Positions 1 through 11,539 of a stretch of 64,000 bases of DNA are shown one piece after another. Every line of letters starts with the position of its first letter. Position 1 is the stretch's first letter. Position numbers and translations under genes: made by a program. The notes beneath the pieces are model-generated. The model was not told the DNA's origin and ran no database searches. It saw nothing but the letters and a program-made list of their open reading frames with translations. The stretch spans positions 8,066,001-8,130,000 of the forward strand of contig CM052354.1 of the NCBI GenBank assembly GCA_028551475.1. Direction: 5' to 3'. The stretch comes from Casuarina equisetifolia. Its lineage: Eukaryota > Streptophyta > Magnoliopsida > Fagales > Casuarinaceae.

Positions 1-1087
1 CCCACAGTCCAAACTCTTATGTACACGGGAACCTCCAACATGACCAGCTGGATTAAGTAATATTATACTGGTGAAAGTTTATCTCAAAATTTTAAAATAA
101 TAAATGAAAAAAATTTTACTTATAAAATTAAGGACCCATCCTCACACTAGGATAACACTTACCCTTAACAAGTAATTACCCACATCTGCAGTAACAGTAG
201 GATGACCAAAGATTTTAGTTGAAGAAACTCAATACTCAATACTCAATCTCCTACAGTATTGTCCAATACTAAAATCTCAAACTATGTCCTAGATTTTAGT
301 TGAAGTTACCTAACAAGTGTTTTGGCATCCGAAGGATGTAGTGGCAAACAAGTATCAAAAGGGGGGCCTAGAGCCAAAATAGAAGAGTACCTTTCCATAG
401 TGACCGATCCTTGTTGCGTCGTCCTCGCTGTGTTCCACTCTTCGGGCCTGGGAGGAGCAACGGGTGAACAGTGATAAAAAGCCATTGCCAATTGCTGTCA
501 CAAAGACTTCAGCAATGGGCGTCAAAGTCTTGTTATGGAAAGTTACCGAACGTGCTTCATGCCATCGTACAATCATTGGAGATAAGTTCTTAAACGGACT
601 GCGACGATTGGTTGAAGGGATTTGTAATTTCGTGGGTTTTGTGAAGTTTTTGTTTTTGTTAGGCGAAGGGACCGTGGGAGATTTGGAACCTGAACCTGGA
701 ATTTGGTCGTGGCATGAGCTCAGCCGGGCTACCTGCCGACATGGTTCTGTAGAGTAAACTTCCCAATCCCTTATATAGTCCCTCTCTTTTCCTTTTTTTT
801 TTTCCTTTTATATTAAAAAAAAAAAGAGAGAGACAAAAGGTTGGGTCGTAAATCTTGTGAACTGTTTTTTCATCTCATCACCCCTAACCTTTATGTCAAG
901 ATGCAAAATCACACAAACATATTTGGGTTCATAAGACTTGTCAGTTGTTGCTTCTTTTTGTTTTGTCCAACCATTAACTCTGTTCCAATATTTTCCGTAG
1001 TTATCGAGTTCCTCTACCATACCAGACTCCCCCCAACATGTATAAAAGAAGTAAAGAAACAGATCAATTGTATGTCCAAGTTCTGGA
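1..1087. other. No recognised gene; TATA-like element on minus strand near 770
   Basis: I recognise no protein in this stretch. Short overlapping ORFs occur on both strands around 306-757 but none resembles a family I know. On the minus strand a CTATATAAGG element (about 770-779) lies roughly 30 bases upstream of an ATG at 742 that opens only a short frame (it begins MSAGSPAELM). This could be the start of a spliced gene or chance. A T-run followed by an A-run lies at 792-823. Confidence 0.3.
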
Positions 1088-1560
1088 TTCATAGCACGCC
1101 TATCTACCAAAAATCATAAATGGCGATATTCGGGGTCCGACGTATCGGAAATGGCAATTGATTTAGATCGTTGTGGTAACGTAAATCGTTCATATGGTGC
1201 ATTATCTAATCCATGGTAAAGTTACAACGTAAAACTCCAAGAACAATTCACAGAATAGAGGACCATTATCTACAGAAACACAAAATCATAACCTTAATAT
1301 AAAGAAGAAGAAAAAGAAGTAAAATGATAAAGAAAACTCATGACAATGATATGGCCACGTTGTGGTACTACTCAGTCTTATTCATTTCTCCCTTCAGCTT
1401 CAACCAATTTGTCAATTTCAATTTCCGGATATGCCGCTTCTGATTCTTATGGTGATGATGGAACTCCCAATTCACTGAAACGCAGAAAAGAAGAAGAAAA
1501 AAAAAAAAAAAAAGAACGAAGATACTTAATGATGGAATGTTGAAGGTCATTGAGTATAAG
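1088..1560. repeat. Dispersed repeat block Y, copy 1
   Basis: This block begins around the phrase AGCACGCCTATCTACCAAAA and continues through CATATGGTGCATTA and AACTCCAAGAACA. It recurs at about 5006-5345 and, more diverged, at about 27745-27960. No coding potential is evident. It is probably a segmentally duplicated piece or an unclassified non-coding element. I found no clear terminal repeats. Confidence 0.6.
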
Positions 1561-1924
1561 TTGGAATATCCGGTTATACAAACACTTGTCTTTTTATTTT
1601 TTTGAGTCAACTTTTAAGATGAGATATAAGTATTAACATCAGATTTTAGGATTCTTCATTAGCATTCTTGTGGATTATAGAAATTTAATTTGCTTAGAAA
1701 GTGTTATTGTGCATGGTACAAGATGAACAATTATGGTGAGAAAGTGTACTAATAGTGTAGAAAGAAGTCTCTCACGGTTTAATTATGACTTAAAATTCTT
1801 AATTATATGTGAGTTATCCGTCCACTTTTTAATCAGTTTGGAGGTGAGACACACTTTTTTATGCAAGTTATCTAAAAGGTTAGAAAATAAGTTACAAAAA
1901 CCGGGATAAACAATAAAAGATAAC

Positions 1925-2620
1925 TTACATGTTGGTTGGGTTGGCTTGTTCAATATCTGCCCGTTCAACTTCAGTTGGAGGAGGTATTTGTGCTACTTTA
2001 TTGTAATGTCGAGTGAAGCAGACGATAGAAAGAATAGGAAGGGACTGGAGAGAGTGATATAACCAACACCAAACGTACATTAACACATTCCAGAGGACTT
2101 GGTATCTTTGGAATATAATAGCAAATATGGGAAACGTAATCCAGAAGAGTGATGGTAGGAAAATGAGTGAGGCAAGCAATGAAATAGCCAAGGGAATAGA
2201 AAAATCTCCCACTCGAACGCGGATTGGTTCGAAAATGAGTGAGAGCTGCGATGAAGTTGACAAGGGAGAAGATAAAGGTCCCGCCTGCCGACAAGAAACA
2301 TGGTAAGGAAGTTTAACAGAGATAAAAAGGAAGGCAATGGCGAAAAACACAAGGAAGAGAGGAACCTTATGGATATCAGTTCCTAAGTTTTGGTCCCGAA
2401 CCCAAAACAGTCCTTTGAATTTCAAGACCCTAAAACAATTGTAAATGAGTACTACAAAAACATAGCGCAAATCTATAACGCAATACATTATGCTGTGCTT
2501 TAAAGAAAATTTGTGTACTCCTACCGTTTGAGGCAAACCTACTTCGCTGGGGACATTTATATGCAATGGGGGTTTGAGGATTTTGGTCCGCCCCACCCCG
2601 CGTCTTTGGACAGGAGTCAT
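1925..2620 (-). CDS. Hypothetical membrane protein ORF (doubtful)
   Basis: A 231-codon open frame on the minus strand. The C-terminal 140 residues hold at least three hydrophobic stretches (around VPLFLVFFAIAFLFISV, PLAISLLASLIFLPSLF and the SLQSLPILSIVCF region), which suggests a multi-pass membrane protein. An imperfect internal duplication of about 60 bases gives the related phrases FSIPLAISLLASLIF and LSSPLSTSSQLSLIF. The N-terminal part overlaps a non-coding repeat block (2555-3080), so the true start, if there is a gene, is probably internal or in another exon. Other minus frames are also open here, which weakens the case. I do not recognise the family. Confidence 0.22.
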   Translation of the reverse strand: MTPVQRRGVGRTKILKPPLHINVPSEVGLPQTVGVHKFSLKHSIMYCVIDLRYVFVVLIYNCFRVLKFKGLFWVRDQNLGTDIHKVPLFLVFFAIAFLFISVKLPYHVSCRQAGPLSSPLSTSSQLSLIFEPIRVRVGDFSIPLAISLLASLIFLPSLFWITFPIFAIIFQRYQVLWNVLMYVWCWLYHSLQSLPILSIVCFTRHYNKVAQIPPPTEVERADIEQANPTNM

Positions 2621-3080
2621 TGTTGCAGGTGGGTCCGAGGATTTCGTCCCGCCGCAGTCTTTGAAAGGGAATTTTGGTGGCTTTTAAAAATCAATATTTT
2701 GAACAAGGTTGTCTGAGGATGTCGGGCCCCTTCCAGTCTTTGAAGTGAGCGAGTGGTAATTTTAATGGGCTTTAAAATTCGGGAGGGATTTTTGGTCCGA
2801 CATTGTCTTGGAAAGGGTGGCGGGGCAGACTAGTAGTTCTTATGACCGAGTTTAAAAGGTAGGCTTTGAAAGGTAGTCATTTTTCCTGGTGTATATCAGC
2901 TATCTCTACTTACATGGATATTTTCGGTAATCTCTGCTTTTACGAGGCATACCAACTTCTTGCCTTCACCTTCTTTGACTCTCGCTTTCAGCTTATCCTT
3001 CTATTTTTAACTTAAAGAAAACAAAAGCCATCCTCTTCTTCTATGTCAATGAGAAAAAAGCACCATCTATACATCACTTG
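2555..3080. repeat. Dispersed repeat block X, copy 1, with internal ~80-bp motif repeats
   Basis: The block carries several spaced copies of a motif like GAGGATTTTGGTCC followed by a CAGTCTTTGAA-like tail (near 2575, 2640, 2715 and 2790). After this comes an AT-rich tail ending in AGAAAACAAAAGCCAT. Related copies occur at about 18664-19560 and 29108-29860. No ORF follows the repeats. It could be a non-coding element or a large dispersed duplication; I could not define its ends. Confidence 0.6.
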
Positions 3081-3889
3081 AAGGTATCTTCATGTGTATA
3101 ACTCGAGCTCCTAAAGTTAACCCTATAGAATCCAAGTGTACCATAACTCTAGCAACACAGCACCCTCTTCTTTCTTCCAAGTTAGGCATACCAAAAAAAA
3201 AAAAAAAAAAAAGATTATTACTCGGAGAAGTTTCCTAGATCATTTTATATATATATATAAGATAATGTTGCTTTCTAAAATTGGAAGCCATATAAGCTTT
3301 TTTATATTAACTGTAAATAAATTCTTAGTTAAAATATTCAAAAGTCAAATCTAAAAATTAGCTCTAAAGTTAAATAGTCTTTTTTACTTTTTTAAACTTT
3401 ATTTTAGGAGTCTAATTTTTTAATGTTAGACTTTTATCTTAGACATATTTTTGTATGCTAAATGAAATTAAATTCAAGGTCTCATAGGATAGATCAAATC
3501 TAAAATAAGTTTTAGCACAATGTAAAAAAGCTTAAAAGCTAGCTTATGGCCTATAAGATCTCTTTTTCTATCATATTTGGCTTTAAGGCTGTAATTTTAT
3601 GATCTCATAATACGTGTAAGCTTTTGCTGAGTGAGAAAGGGTTCCTAACGACATCACGGTGACATCAATTGTTTGTAGGCTAAAAAGGTTTTTAAGATAT
3701 TTTAAACCTCTAAAAGGTTTGGCAAATATGCATGGACTTTTGGTTAATACCTTCCAGTCCTCTACGTCTAAGATGGTTCAAAAGTTCGATACTCTTTTGT
3801 TAACTTCTTACTATCTGATTTTTGAATGCCAATCACTAAGTTTCGACTCCTCCCTCACACAACTCAGTTATTGTCCCTTAATTCTTTAG
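3081..3889. other. AT-rich non-coding stretch
   Basis: I see no gene. There is a long A-run (about 3190-3212) and a short TA dinucleotide run (about 3247-3258). The small ORFs here look like chance. Confidence 0.5.
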
Positions 3890-4970
3890 ATTCAATTCTA
3901 ATGACGCGTAACTAGGCCCTTCCAGTCTCAATGCAGCATTATTCTAAGCTCCGAAAGAAAGATTGTGTGCACCAGCCAGAAAAGTAAAAGAGTGATCCAT
4001 CACATCGCCTGAACAGACACAGTCTTCACGTGGGATTGTTGGAAAGAAGGTGCCAAGAAGATGCAAAGCTCTGAGTGGGGCCTTACAATGTTTCAGGTCC
4101 TTCAAAAAGTTTATAGAATTGGCTCAACTATTTTTCGTCCATGCTCAGTTTTTGGGACTTATACCGAGAATTATCTTTGCATTTGAAAGGAAAGTAAAAT
4201 TAATTGGAAATGCATGCATTTAAAAGGATGTGAGGTCAAAGTCACTACTGGATTTATTCGGAGGGACCAGGTATCTTTCTGTTTTACTTTTTGGTAGCCA
4301 TAGTATGCTTTTTTTGTCAATAATCATTAAGGCCGTTCATATCACGGTTTGCTGTCCATCTATCTTCCACTATCTAATGCCTTCATTTTTCAGGTCTTCA
4401 ACGTGTTGGGGTACAACAAATGTTTATTGACACAAAAACCAATTGGGATGTGGCATAAATGTCGGTATTTTTTGGGGAAGAACAACGCAAATAAGCTTTG
4501 CAGCCCGGGAGAGATAAAGGAAAAAACAAATAAATAGTATGAAAAATATGGGTATTTTATAATCCTCATTAGAAAAGATAAGGGTTAACAAGCGTTTGGA
4601 TCGATTGGAAGTAAATACTGTCAAAGATCAAGGAATTTTAAATTTAACACTAAATACATACATGGGTATATATTTGTTTATTAAACTAAAATTACCAAAA
4701 TAAATGAGAAAAGGAAAGGCAACCAATGGAAAGTGAAGTAAAATTTATAAAAACAAGGACTAATGAGTTTATGCTATAATAAGTTGTACAATATGTCAGG
4801 CTATTGTACATGAACCTCTTTTTTCCACTTATACCCGAATTCTTAACGGGGTCCATGTTACTTCTCCCTCCATTCCATTCCCCACCGTCACCACCCCTCC
4901 CACCCTTTAGCATTCAAATCATGAAAAGTGATTAAAAGCTAGGCCCATGGGCCGGACTCATGTTTTGGGT
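3890..4970. repeat. Dispersed repeat block W, copy 1
   Basis: This non-coding block starts near CTCAGTTATTGTCCCTTAAT. It includes the segment GTTTCAGGTCCTTCAAAAAG and ends near a pyrimidine-rich tract before GCATTCAAATCATGAAAAG. A diverged copy lies at about 19640-20480. A shorter, closer copy of its middle part lies at 33303-33550, inserted in a FAS1 pseudogene. Its tail motif (GCATTCAAATCATGAGAA type) also appears near 18930. No protein is recognised. Confidence 0.6.
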
Positions 4971-5005
4971 CACTGTGCATTCATGTAGGAACGAGGATAT
5001 ATAGA

Positions 5006-5345
5006 TTCGTAGCACGCCTATCTACCAAAAACCGTAAACGGCGATGTTCCGGATCCGATGTATCTGCAATTTGACAATTCGTTAAGATTGTTGGGGTGCC
5101 ATAACCCATTCATATGGTGCATTAACTAATTCATGGTAAAGTTATAACATAAAACTCCAAGAACAGTTCACAAAATAGAGGATCATTACCTAGAAAAACA
5201 CAAACTCATAACCTTGGTATTCAATATAAAAAAAAATGAAAAAGAAAGCTCATGACAGTGATATGGCGACGCGCTCAATCTTATTCATTTCACCCAATGA
5301 GTTCATTAAGTATGAGTTGGAAAATTTGATTATATATGGATTAGT
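5006..5345. repeat. Dispersed repeat block Y, copy 2
   Basis: Closely related to 1088-1560: the same order of phrases from AGCACGCCTATCTACC through CATATGGTGCATTAACTAA to CTCATGACAGTGATATGG. It lies directly upstream of the first FAS1 promoter region of the array. Confidence 0.6.
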
Positions 5346-5502
5346 TTTTTATTTTTATTTATGTTTAATATATTCCGTTTGAGAGCTTTGATTCTTCCCT
5401 TGGTTTTTGAGGCAGGGTCATTTATGGAATACAAGCCAACCGTGTTGGGGCAGGGGGGACCACTGAGCTTCTGAATTGTATGGGCTTCTTCAACTTTTAG
5501 AA

Positions 5503-5514
5503 TTCTCGCCAAAA
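5503..5514 (+). promoter_or_regulatory. Variant E2F-like site upstream of FAS1-A
   Basis: TTCTCGCCAAAA corresponds to TTCCCGCCAAAA found upstream of J1, J4, FAS1-F and FAS1-G, with one base changed. Downstream the TATA element of this copy reads TATGAATA (5655-5662), where other copies have TATAAATA. Both core elements are therefore altered in FAS1-A. Confidence 0.4.
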
Positions 5515-5873
5515 CTAACCGAATCATTCAGGCTCGTAAACCGTCAAACGATCGCACAATCGGCGTGCTTCGAGTCGCATACCACGCGCCTCCATTACGC
5601 ACGCGCGCGAAGCTCCACTAATCAACTCTACTAACTGCTCCATAAAGAATCTGTTATGAATATCGTCTTTCCGATCACTGGCTTCGCAATCTCGCTCTAA
5701 TGGCGCCATCTCTGCGCTTCGCAGTGGCCCTCGTGGCAACGTCCCTCCTCTCACCGTTCTGCTTCCCAGCGCAACTGCCACTGAAGAACTGAAGCAAGGC
5801 TTCCCGGCTCCAACACCTTTAATTCTTCCACCATCAACAGAAGCAACACAGCCACCCAATCAAGAATTCCAAG

Positions 5874-6087
5874 TGTAAGAAAAGGTGAATATAGAGAGAA
5901 AGCTTTTGAGTGAGCGGAATAATTCTATATTGCTGTAATAATCTTTACAATATTTGCTATACATTTATAGGGACATAGCCTAGCTTAGGAAAGGTAAACC
6001 AAATATTTACAATAATTACAATGATATTGTGCCTAATCACAGGTACTAATATGGTAATGTATTAGGTGAGGCAGCTATCAATTAACA
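5874..6087 (-). repeat. 3' LTR of the copia element
   Basis: 214 bp, read on the minus strand from TGTTAATTGA to TTCTTACA, with TG...CA ends. On its inner side lies a purine-rich tract (minus-strand GAGGGGGAG), as expected for second-strand priming. The target duplication CCAAG lies just outside at 5869-5873. Confidence 0.93.
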
Positions 6088-9000
6088 CTCCCCCTCAAGC
6101 TGGAGATTTGAATAAATCAAATACTCCGAGCTTGGAGAGAAGATGCCAATGTTGTTTGCTGTTGAGTGCCTTAGTGAGTAGGTCAGCAGGTTGTTCCTTG
6201 GTTGGTACATGTCGTGTTGTGATGATTCCTTGTTGAAGTTTTTCTCTGACATAATGACATTCAACTTCAATATGCTTTGTGTGTTCATGAAATATAGGGT
6301 TTGCTGCAATCTTCTCCGCTGTTTCATTGTCACAATGGAGTAATACTGGACTCTTCATGTAAAAACCAAAATCTTTAAGTAACCCAATGATCCAGACTAT
6401 TTCACAAGTGGTAAGTTGCATAGCTCTGTATTCTGCTTCGGCTGATAATAAAGACACAGTGGGTTGTCTTTTGGAGCGCCATGAAATCAGAGAGTTTCCC
6501 AACATTATACAAAAGCCTGTGGTGGATCTTCTTGTCATGGGACATGTGTTATAATCAAAGTCGCAATATGCTCGCAACTCAAATGGCGAAGATGATGGGA
6601 ACATGACACCAAGGCCTAGGCAGCTTTTAAGATACTTGATCACTTTCATAGCAGCTTCCATGTGAGATTGTTTTGGATCGTGCATGAACTGGCTAAGAAG
6701 TTGGACTGGAAATGTGATGTCAGGCCTTGTGAGTGTGAGATAAATCAGTCGTCCAACTAGTCGCTGATAGACTGAAGGATCATCAAGAGGAGGATCATTC
6801 ATTTGTTCTTTCGATCCAGCATCATACTCAAGGCTTGCGAATTTTTTGTTCTGCTCCATGGGAATCATTGATGGCTTCGAACCAGCTAAGCCTGCTTTAG
6901 AAATAAGTTCCAATGTATACTTTCGTTGACTTAACGAAATACCATATGGAGATCTAGCAATTTCAAGCCCTAAGAAAAACTTTGAGGGACCAAGATCCTT
7001 CATGAAGAATGCACCATGCAAATATTTTTTGAGATCTGAAATGGTTGTTTGACTGTTTCCTGTAATCAAGATATTATCAACATAAATGAGTAAAGCCACA
7101 AAAGAGCTACCTTTCTTCTTGGTGAACAAGGAATAATCATGGTAAGACTGGCTGAAGCCGTGTGCAATCAAGGCACCAGTGAACTTGGCATTCTATTGCC
7201 GAGAAGCTTGCTTCAACCCATAAAGGGATTTCCGCAATCGACATACAAGATGCTCCCCCTGATTGGGAAATCCGAGAGGAAGCTCCATATAGACCTCCTC
7301 AGAAAGATCACCATGAAGAAAGGCGTTCTGGACATCCATCTGATAAAGGGGCCAATGATGGACGGCGGCAATGGTAATGATGAGCCGAACAGTGACATGA
7401 TTGGCTGTGGGAGAGAAAGTATCCTGGTAGTCAATGCCCTCACGCTGATTATAGCCTTTGGCAATCAAACGGGCTTTGTAACGTTCAATGGAGCCATCAA
7501 CACGATACTTCACCTTATAAACTCATTTACATTCAATAGGACGACGACCAGGGGGCAAAGGAACAATATCCCAAGTGTGATTAGCCTGAAGGGCAGTAAG
7601 TTCAGCATCCATAGCTGTAATCCAATTGGGGTCTTGGGTGGCCTCATGGTACGTGGTAGGTTCGGTGATGGCGGAAGTGGAGGCTATGAAATGTTGGTAA
7701 GGGGGATTGCAATGGTGGAGGGAGACATAGTTAGATATCGGATAAAGGAAGGTTTGGGAAGAGGCAGGTAGGGTAGGACATATGTAGTCAGAAGTCTAAA
7801 TAGGAGGGTGAGTAGGACGGCCAGATCGACGTAGTGAAGGATCGGGAGGCTCAGTAGAAGGAGTAGTAGTGGTCTCACTAGGTTGGGAAGGTGGGGTAAC
7901 GGATGATGGCAATGCAAGATTAGGGGTGTCCAATGAAAGGTTGGAGGGGAGAGGTGGGGCAATGGGAATCGTACCTGAAGGAGCTGGTTCAGGAAGATCC
8001 ACAGGCAATGATGAGGAAGTGTACGTGTCAGGATCCGGCACAACTGGAGGTGACGAGAGGGCCAGGCTATCCAAAGAAGAAGAAGAAGAAGAAGAAAAGG
8101 AAGAAAAAGGAAAAACAGATTCTTAAAAAACAACATCACGACTAACGAAAAATTTGTGGGACTGAGGGTCATAGACACGATAACCTTTTTGAGAAGGAGG
8201 ATAACCCATAAAAATGCATGGAAGGGCGCGAGGACTAAACTTATCGCGAGGGCCCAAGGTGGTGGCATAACAACGACAACCAAAAACACGAAGATGGTCA
8301 AGGATAGGAGGTTTACCAAATAATTTTTCAAAGGGACTGAGACCATGAAGAGAGGAAGAGGAGAGTCGGTTGACAAGGTAGGTGGCAGTGAGAAGGCATT
8401 CCCCCCAAAATGGTGGAGGGATGTAGGCTTGAAACACTAAAGCACGGGCCACGTCTAATAAGTGTCGATGTTTGCGTTCAACAACTCCATTTTGTTGAGG
8501 AGTACAAACGCATGAGGTCTCATGGGAAATGCCCTTCATAGAAAGAAATGAACGGCACTCAGAAGAAAAAAATTCAGAGCCATTATCAGAATGAATGTGA
8601 CGGACAGTGGCATTGAATTGGGTATGAATCAGGGAGATGAAATATTGGATTTTGGAAAATACTTGGCTTTTAAATTGAAAAAGGAAAGTCCAAGTGGCAC
8701 GAGAAAAGTCATCCACAATGGTAAGAAAATAGCGTGCACCATCATGGGTGGGAGTTCGATGAGGACCCTAAACATCCATATGGACAAGTTCAAAAATGGA
8801 GTGAGTCAGAGTGTGACTAATGGGAAAAGGTTGGTGGGTTTGTTTAGCTAAAGGGCAAATAGGGCAGGAAAAAGAAGAAGGACAAGAAACAAAAACACCA
8901 GAAGAAGAAAATTGTTTTAAGGAAGAATGACCAAGACGTTGATGCAAAAGATCATAACTAATATTATTAATAAAAATTGGAGTACAAGGAGATCGCTGTT

Positions 9001-10976
9001 CGGAAGTACAAACAGTGGACGTTAGGGAATTTAAATATTTAGAGAAAACAGAACTAAAATTTTTTGGAAAATCGGAACATAGAAAGTAGAGTCCTCGATC
9101 AGCCTTGCCGAGCCCGTTCAGATCCCCAGTCGTACAGTCCTAAAAGACACAAAAAGCATCGAAAAAAATAGCTACACAATTGTTATCACGAGTTAATTTT
9201 TGAATAGATAGCAAATTGTGTTTAAAACGGGGAGCATATAAAATGTTGGTGAGATGTAATTGTGGATAAGGTTGAAAGCGACCAATGTGGGTGACAGGAC
9301 TAAGTGAGCAATCAGGCAAGGTAAGATTAATGGGTGTAACACATGGGGAAAATGAATCAAGAAGAGATAAATTACAAGTGATATGGTCACTAGCCCCTGA
9401 ATCGATGATCCATAAAGATGAAATGGGAGAAAGGGAAGAAATCATACCTGAGAATGGGTCCGAGGAACCCATTTGGTTGATGAAATTCAAGAGCTTGTGC
9501 TGTTGATCGGCAATGAGAGAAAGCCCAGTGGATCCGCCATATATGCTACTGGGGCTAGGTGGATGGTGGCCCAAAATTCCCAGACTGGGTGTGGGTGGAT
9601 AGCCTGAAGAGCCCTGAAAAGAAGATCCCTCAGTGAAGTCCATAGTTGGGGGATAAGGTGGGCCATAGCTAGGTAAAATCAGAGAATCAGATGCGGCAAC
9701 ATTATGGGCCAAGGGCCTTGGGCCAGTAGGCTTGCGTCTATTATTACCACGCTGCTTGGGCTTGCTACTAGAGGGGTAGCCCACTAATTGGTAGCAGGAC
9801 TCGCGCAGGTGTCCAGGCCGCTTGCAATGACTGCAAATGGGCCTGGATGTGGGAGGTGCCTGCTGGGCATGAGGCGGGGTAGGCCCGTTGGGCCCACCCG
9901 AGAATAGAGGACCAGATTGTGAAGCATGGGTCCAGCTCGTTCGGGCCAGAGATGCACCTGACCCGACTGGGGTGCAACTGGAACGTTACGTCTGAAACGC
10001 ACTAGCATCACTGCCGAGAGAGGAATGGCCGTCGGCAACAGCACGCTAGAGCAAGTCTTGCTTCCCTAGCGAGTAAAGCTTCTCCAAGCTCGGTAGCTCG
10101 TCACATGACATGACATTGGAGCGAAGGGTAGAGAATTCATCCGGCAGGGCTAAAAGAAGTTGCAGGGATCGATCCTCCGCCTCACGGCGTCGAAATTGCT
10201 TACTAGTGTCACAAGTGCTGCCACAACAATAGTGAAGAGGAGGTTGTTGGGCGTCTAAAACACCCTAAAGCTCCTTCAGACGGAGGTAGAAGGATGTAAG
10301 CTCAGCGCTAGAGGCACCGGGAGATAAGCGGAGAGTGCCGATGGCCTGTTTGAGGGAAAATTTTTGGGTCCCGCTAATTCGATCGAAGCTATCTCGAAGC
10401 AATTGCCAAACATCGACAACACTGGGAGCAGTGGAGACCATAGTCTCAAGTGAGGAATCGACGGAGTGGGTTAACCAAGTCTTCACAGCTGCATGACACT
10501 GGTCCCAACGGGCAGCAACGTCATCATCGCCAGTGGGGCGTGGGAGCTTGCCAGTCAGAAAACCCATGTTATTTCAAGCAAGGAACACGGTTCGGATTTG
10601 CTCGCTCCAAACATGCCAGTTGGCCTCGTCAGTGAGCTTCTGGGACACAATGCATGCCAGTTGAAGATCGGCAGCAGTGAGATGGTAGGGGTTGCGAAGA
10701 GGAGAAAGAGAAATGTTGTTTCTGGCAGCCATTGGGAAGAATTAAGGTGGCGGCTAGGGTTTGAAAGTTAGGTAAATAACAAAAAAAGGAAGAATTAGGG
10801 TGACGGCTAGGGTTTGAAAACTAGGTAAATGACAAAAAGAATAGAGAGTGCGGCTAGGGTTAATGGGAAAGGAAGAAGAGAAAAAAAAAACGCAAGGGTT
10901 TATGTGAATAGAAAATAGAAAAATGACAAAAGGGAAAAGGAGGAGAAATAAAGATGTTGGTACGCATGAAGTGGAG

Positions 10977-11095
10977 AAAAGGTGCAGGAGAGAGAAAAGT
11001 GGTATATGTGAAGAGGAAAAAAGGTGCGGGAGAGAGAAAAGTGGTATACGTGAATTGGAAAAAAAAGTGCAGGAGAGAGAAAAGAGAATTGTAAA
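10977..11095. repeat. ~42-bp tandem repeat in the copia leader
   Basis: About 2.6 copies of a purine-rich unit (plus strand GGTGCAGGAGAGAGAAAAGT...) start near 10981, 11023 and 11066. It lies in the untranslated leader between the 5' LTR and gag of the copia fossil. Confidence 0.7.
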
Positions 11096-11325
11096 GGAAA
11101 AGGGAGAAAGGACGAAAGACCAAACACGGGTAAGAAAAAAGTGGAGGGAATTAAAGGGAGGGAATCGAAGAGAAAAGAGCTTAAAAGGTGATTGGGATGG
11201 CCGGAAAGAGAAGAGTGCAGGAACAAGACAGCAAAAGAACGCTCGTCAAAACTCAAAAAGAATGGTTTGGGAATAGTGATGCGGAAGCGGAATTAAGGTC
11301 GTAGGAAAGAACAGCTCGGGTACCA

Positions 11326-11539
11326 TGTAAGAAAAGGTGAATATAGAGAGAAAGCCTTTGAGTGAGTGGAATAATTCTATATTGTTGTAATAATCTTTAT
11401 AATGTTTGTTATACATTTATAGGGACATAGCCTAATTTAGGAAAGATAAACCAAATATTTACAATAATTACAATGATATTGTATCTAATCACAAGCACTA
11501 ATACGGTAATGTATTAGGTGAGGCAGCTGTCAATTAACA
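11326..11539 (-). repeat. 5' LTR of the copia element
   Basis: 214 bp, the partner of 5874-6087. Every one of the 15 differences I counted between the two LTRs is a transition. The target duplication CCAAG follows at 11540-11544, and the FAS1-A sequence resumes at 11545. Confidence 0.93.

Larger units (their letters stand above)
5874..11539 (-). mobile_element. Ty1/copia LTR retrotransposon fossil, inserted in FAS1-A
   Basis: A complete-ended Ty1/copia element on the minus strand, 5666 bp long, with 214-bp LTRs and a 5-bp target duplication (CCAAG at 5869-5873 and 11540-11544). In element order it has: a primer-binding site just inside the 5' LTR (about 11313-11324, TGGTACCCGAGC, resembling the initiator Met-tRNA type); a purine-rich leader; gag (about 10.7-9.8 kb, with a zinc-knuckle area); protease (DSGASDHIT motif, about 9.4 kb); integrase (about 8.7-8.1 kb); reverse transcriptase and RNase H (about 7.5-6.1 kb, YVDN and ADLLTKAL motifs); and a polypurine tract beside the 3' LTR. 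The coding region is broken in several places. The two LTRs differ at 15 of 214 sites. Using assumed rates of 0.65 to 1.3 x 10^-8 per site per year, the insertion is roughly 3-6 million years old. Confidence 0.93.

Noticed and set aside
7139-8126. Long plus-strand frames in the copia element
   Set aside because: They lie opposite the element's pol region and have no recognisable protein features.
10923-11276. Plus-strand Lys/Glu/Arg-rich frame of 117 codons
   Set aside because: The low-complexity purine-rich leader of the copia element gives such a frame by composition alone.
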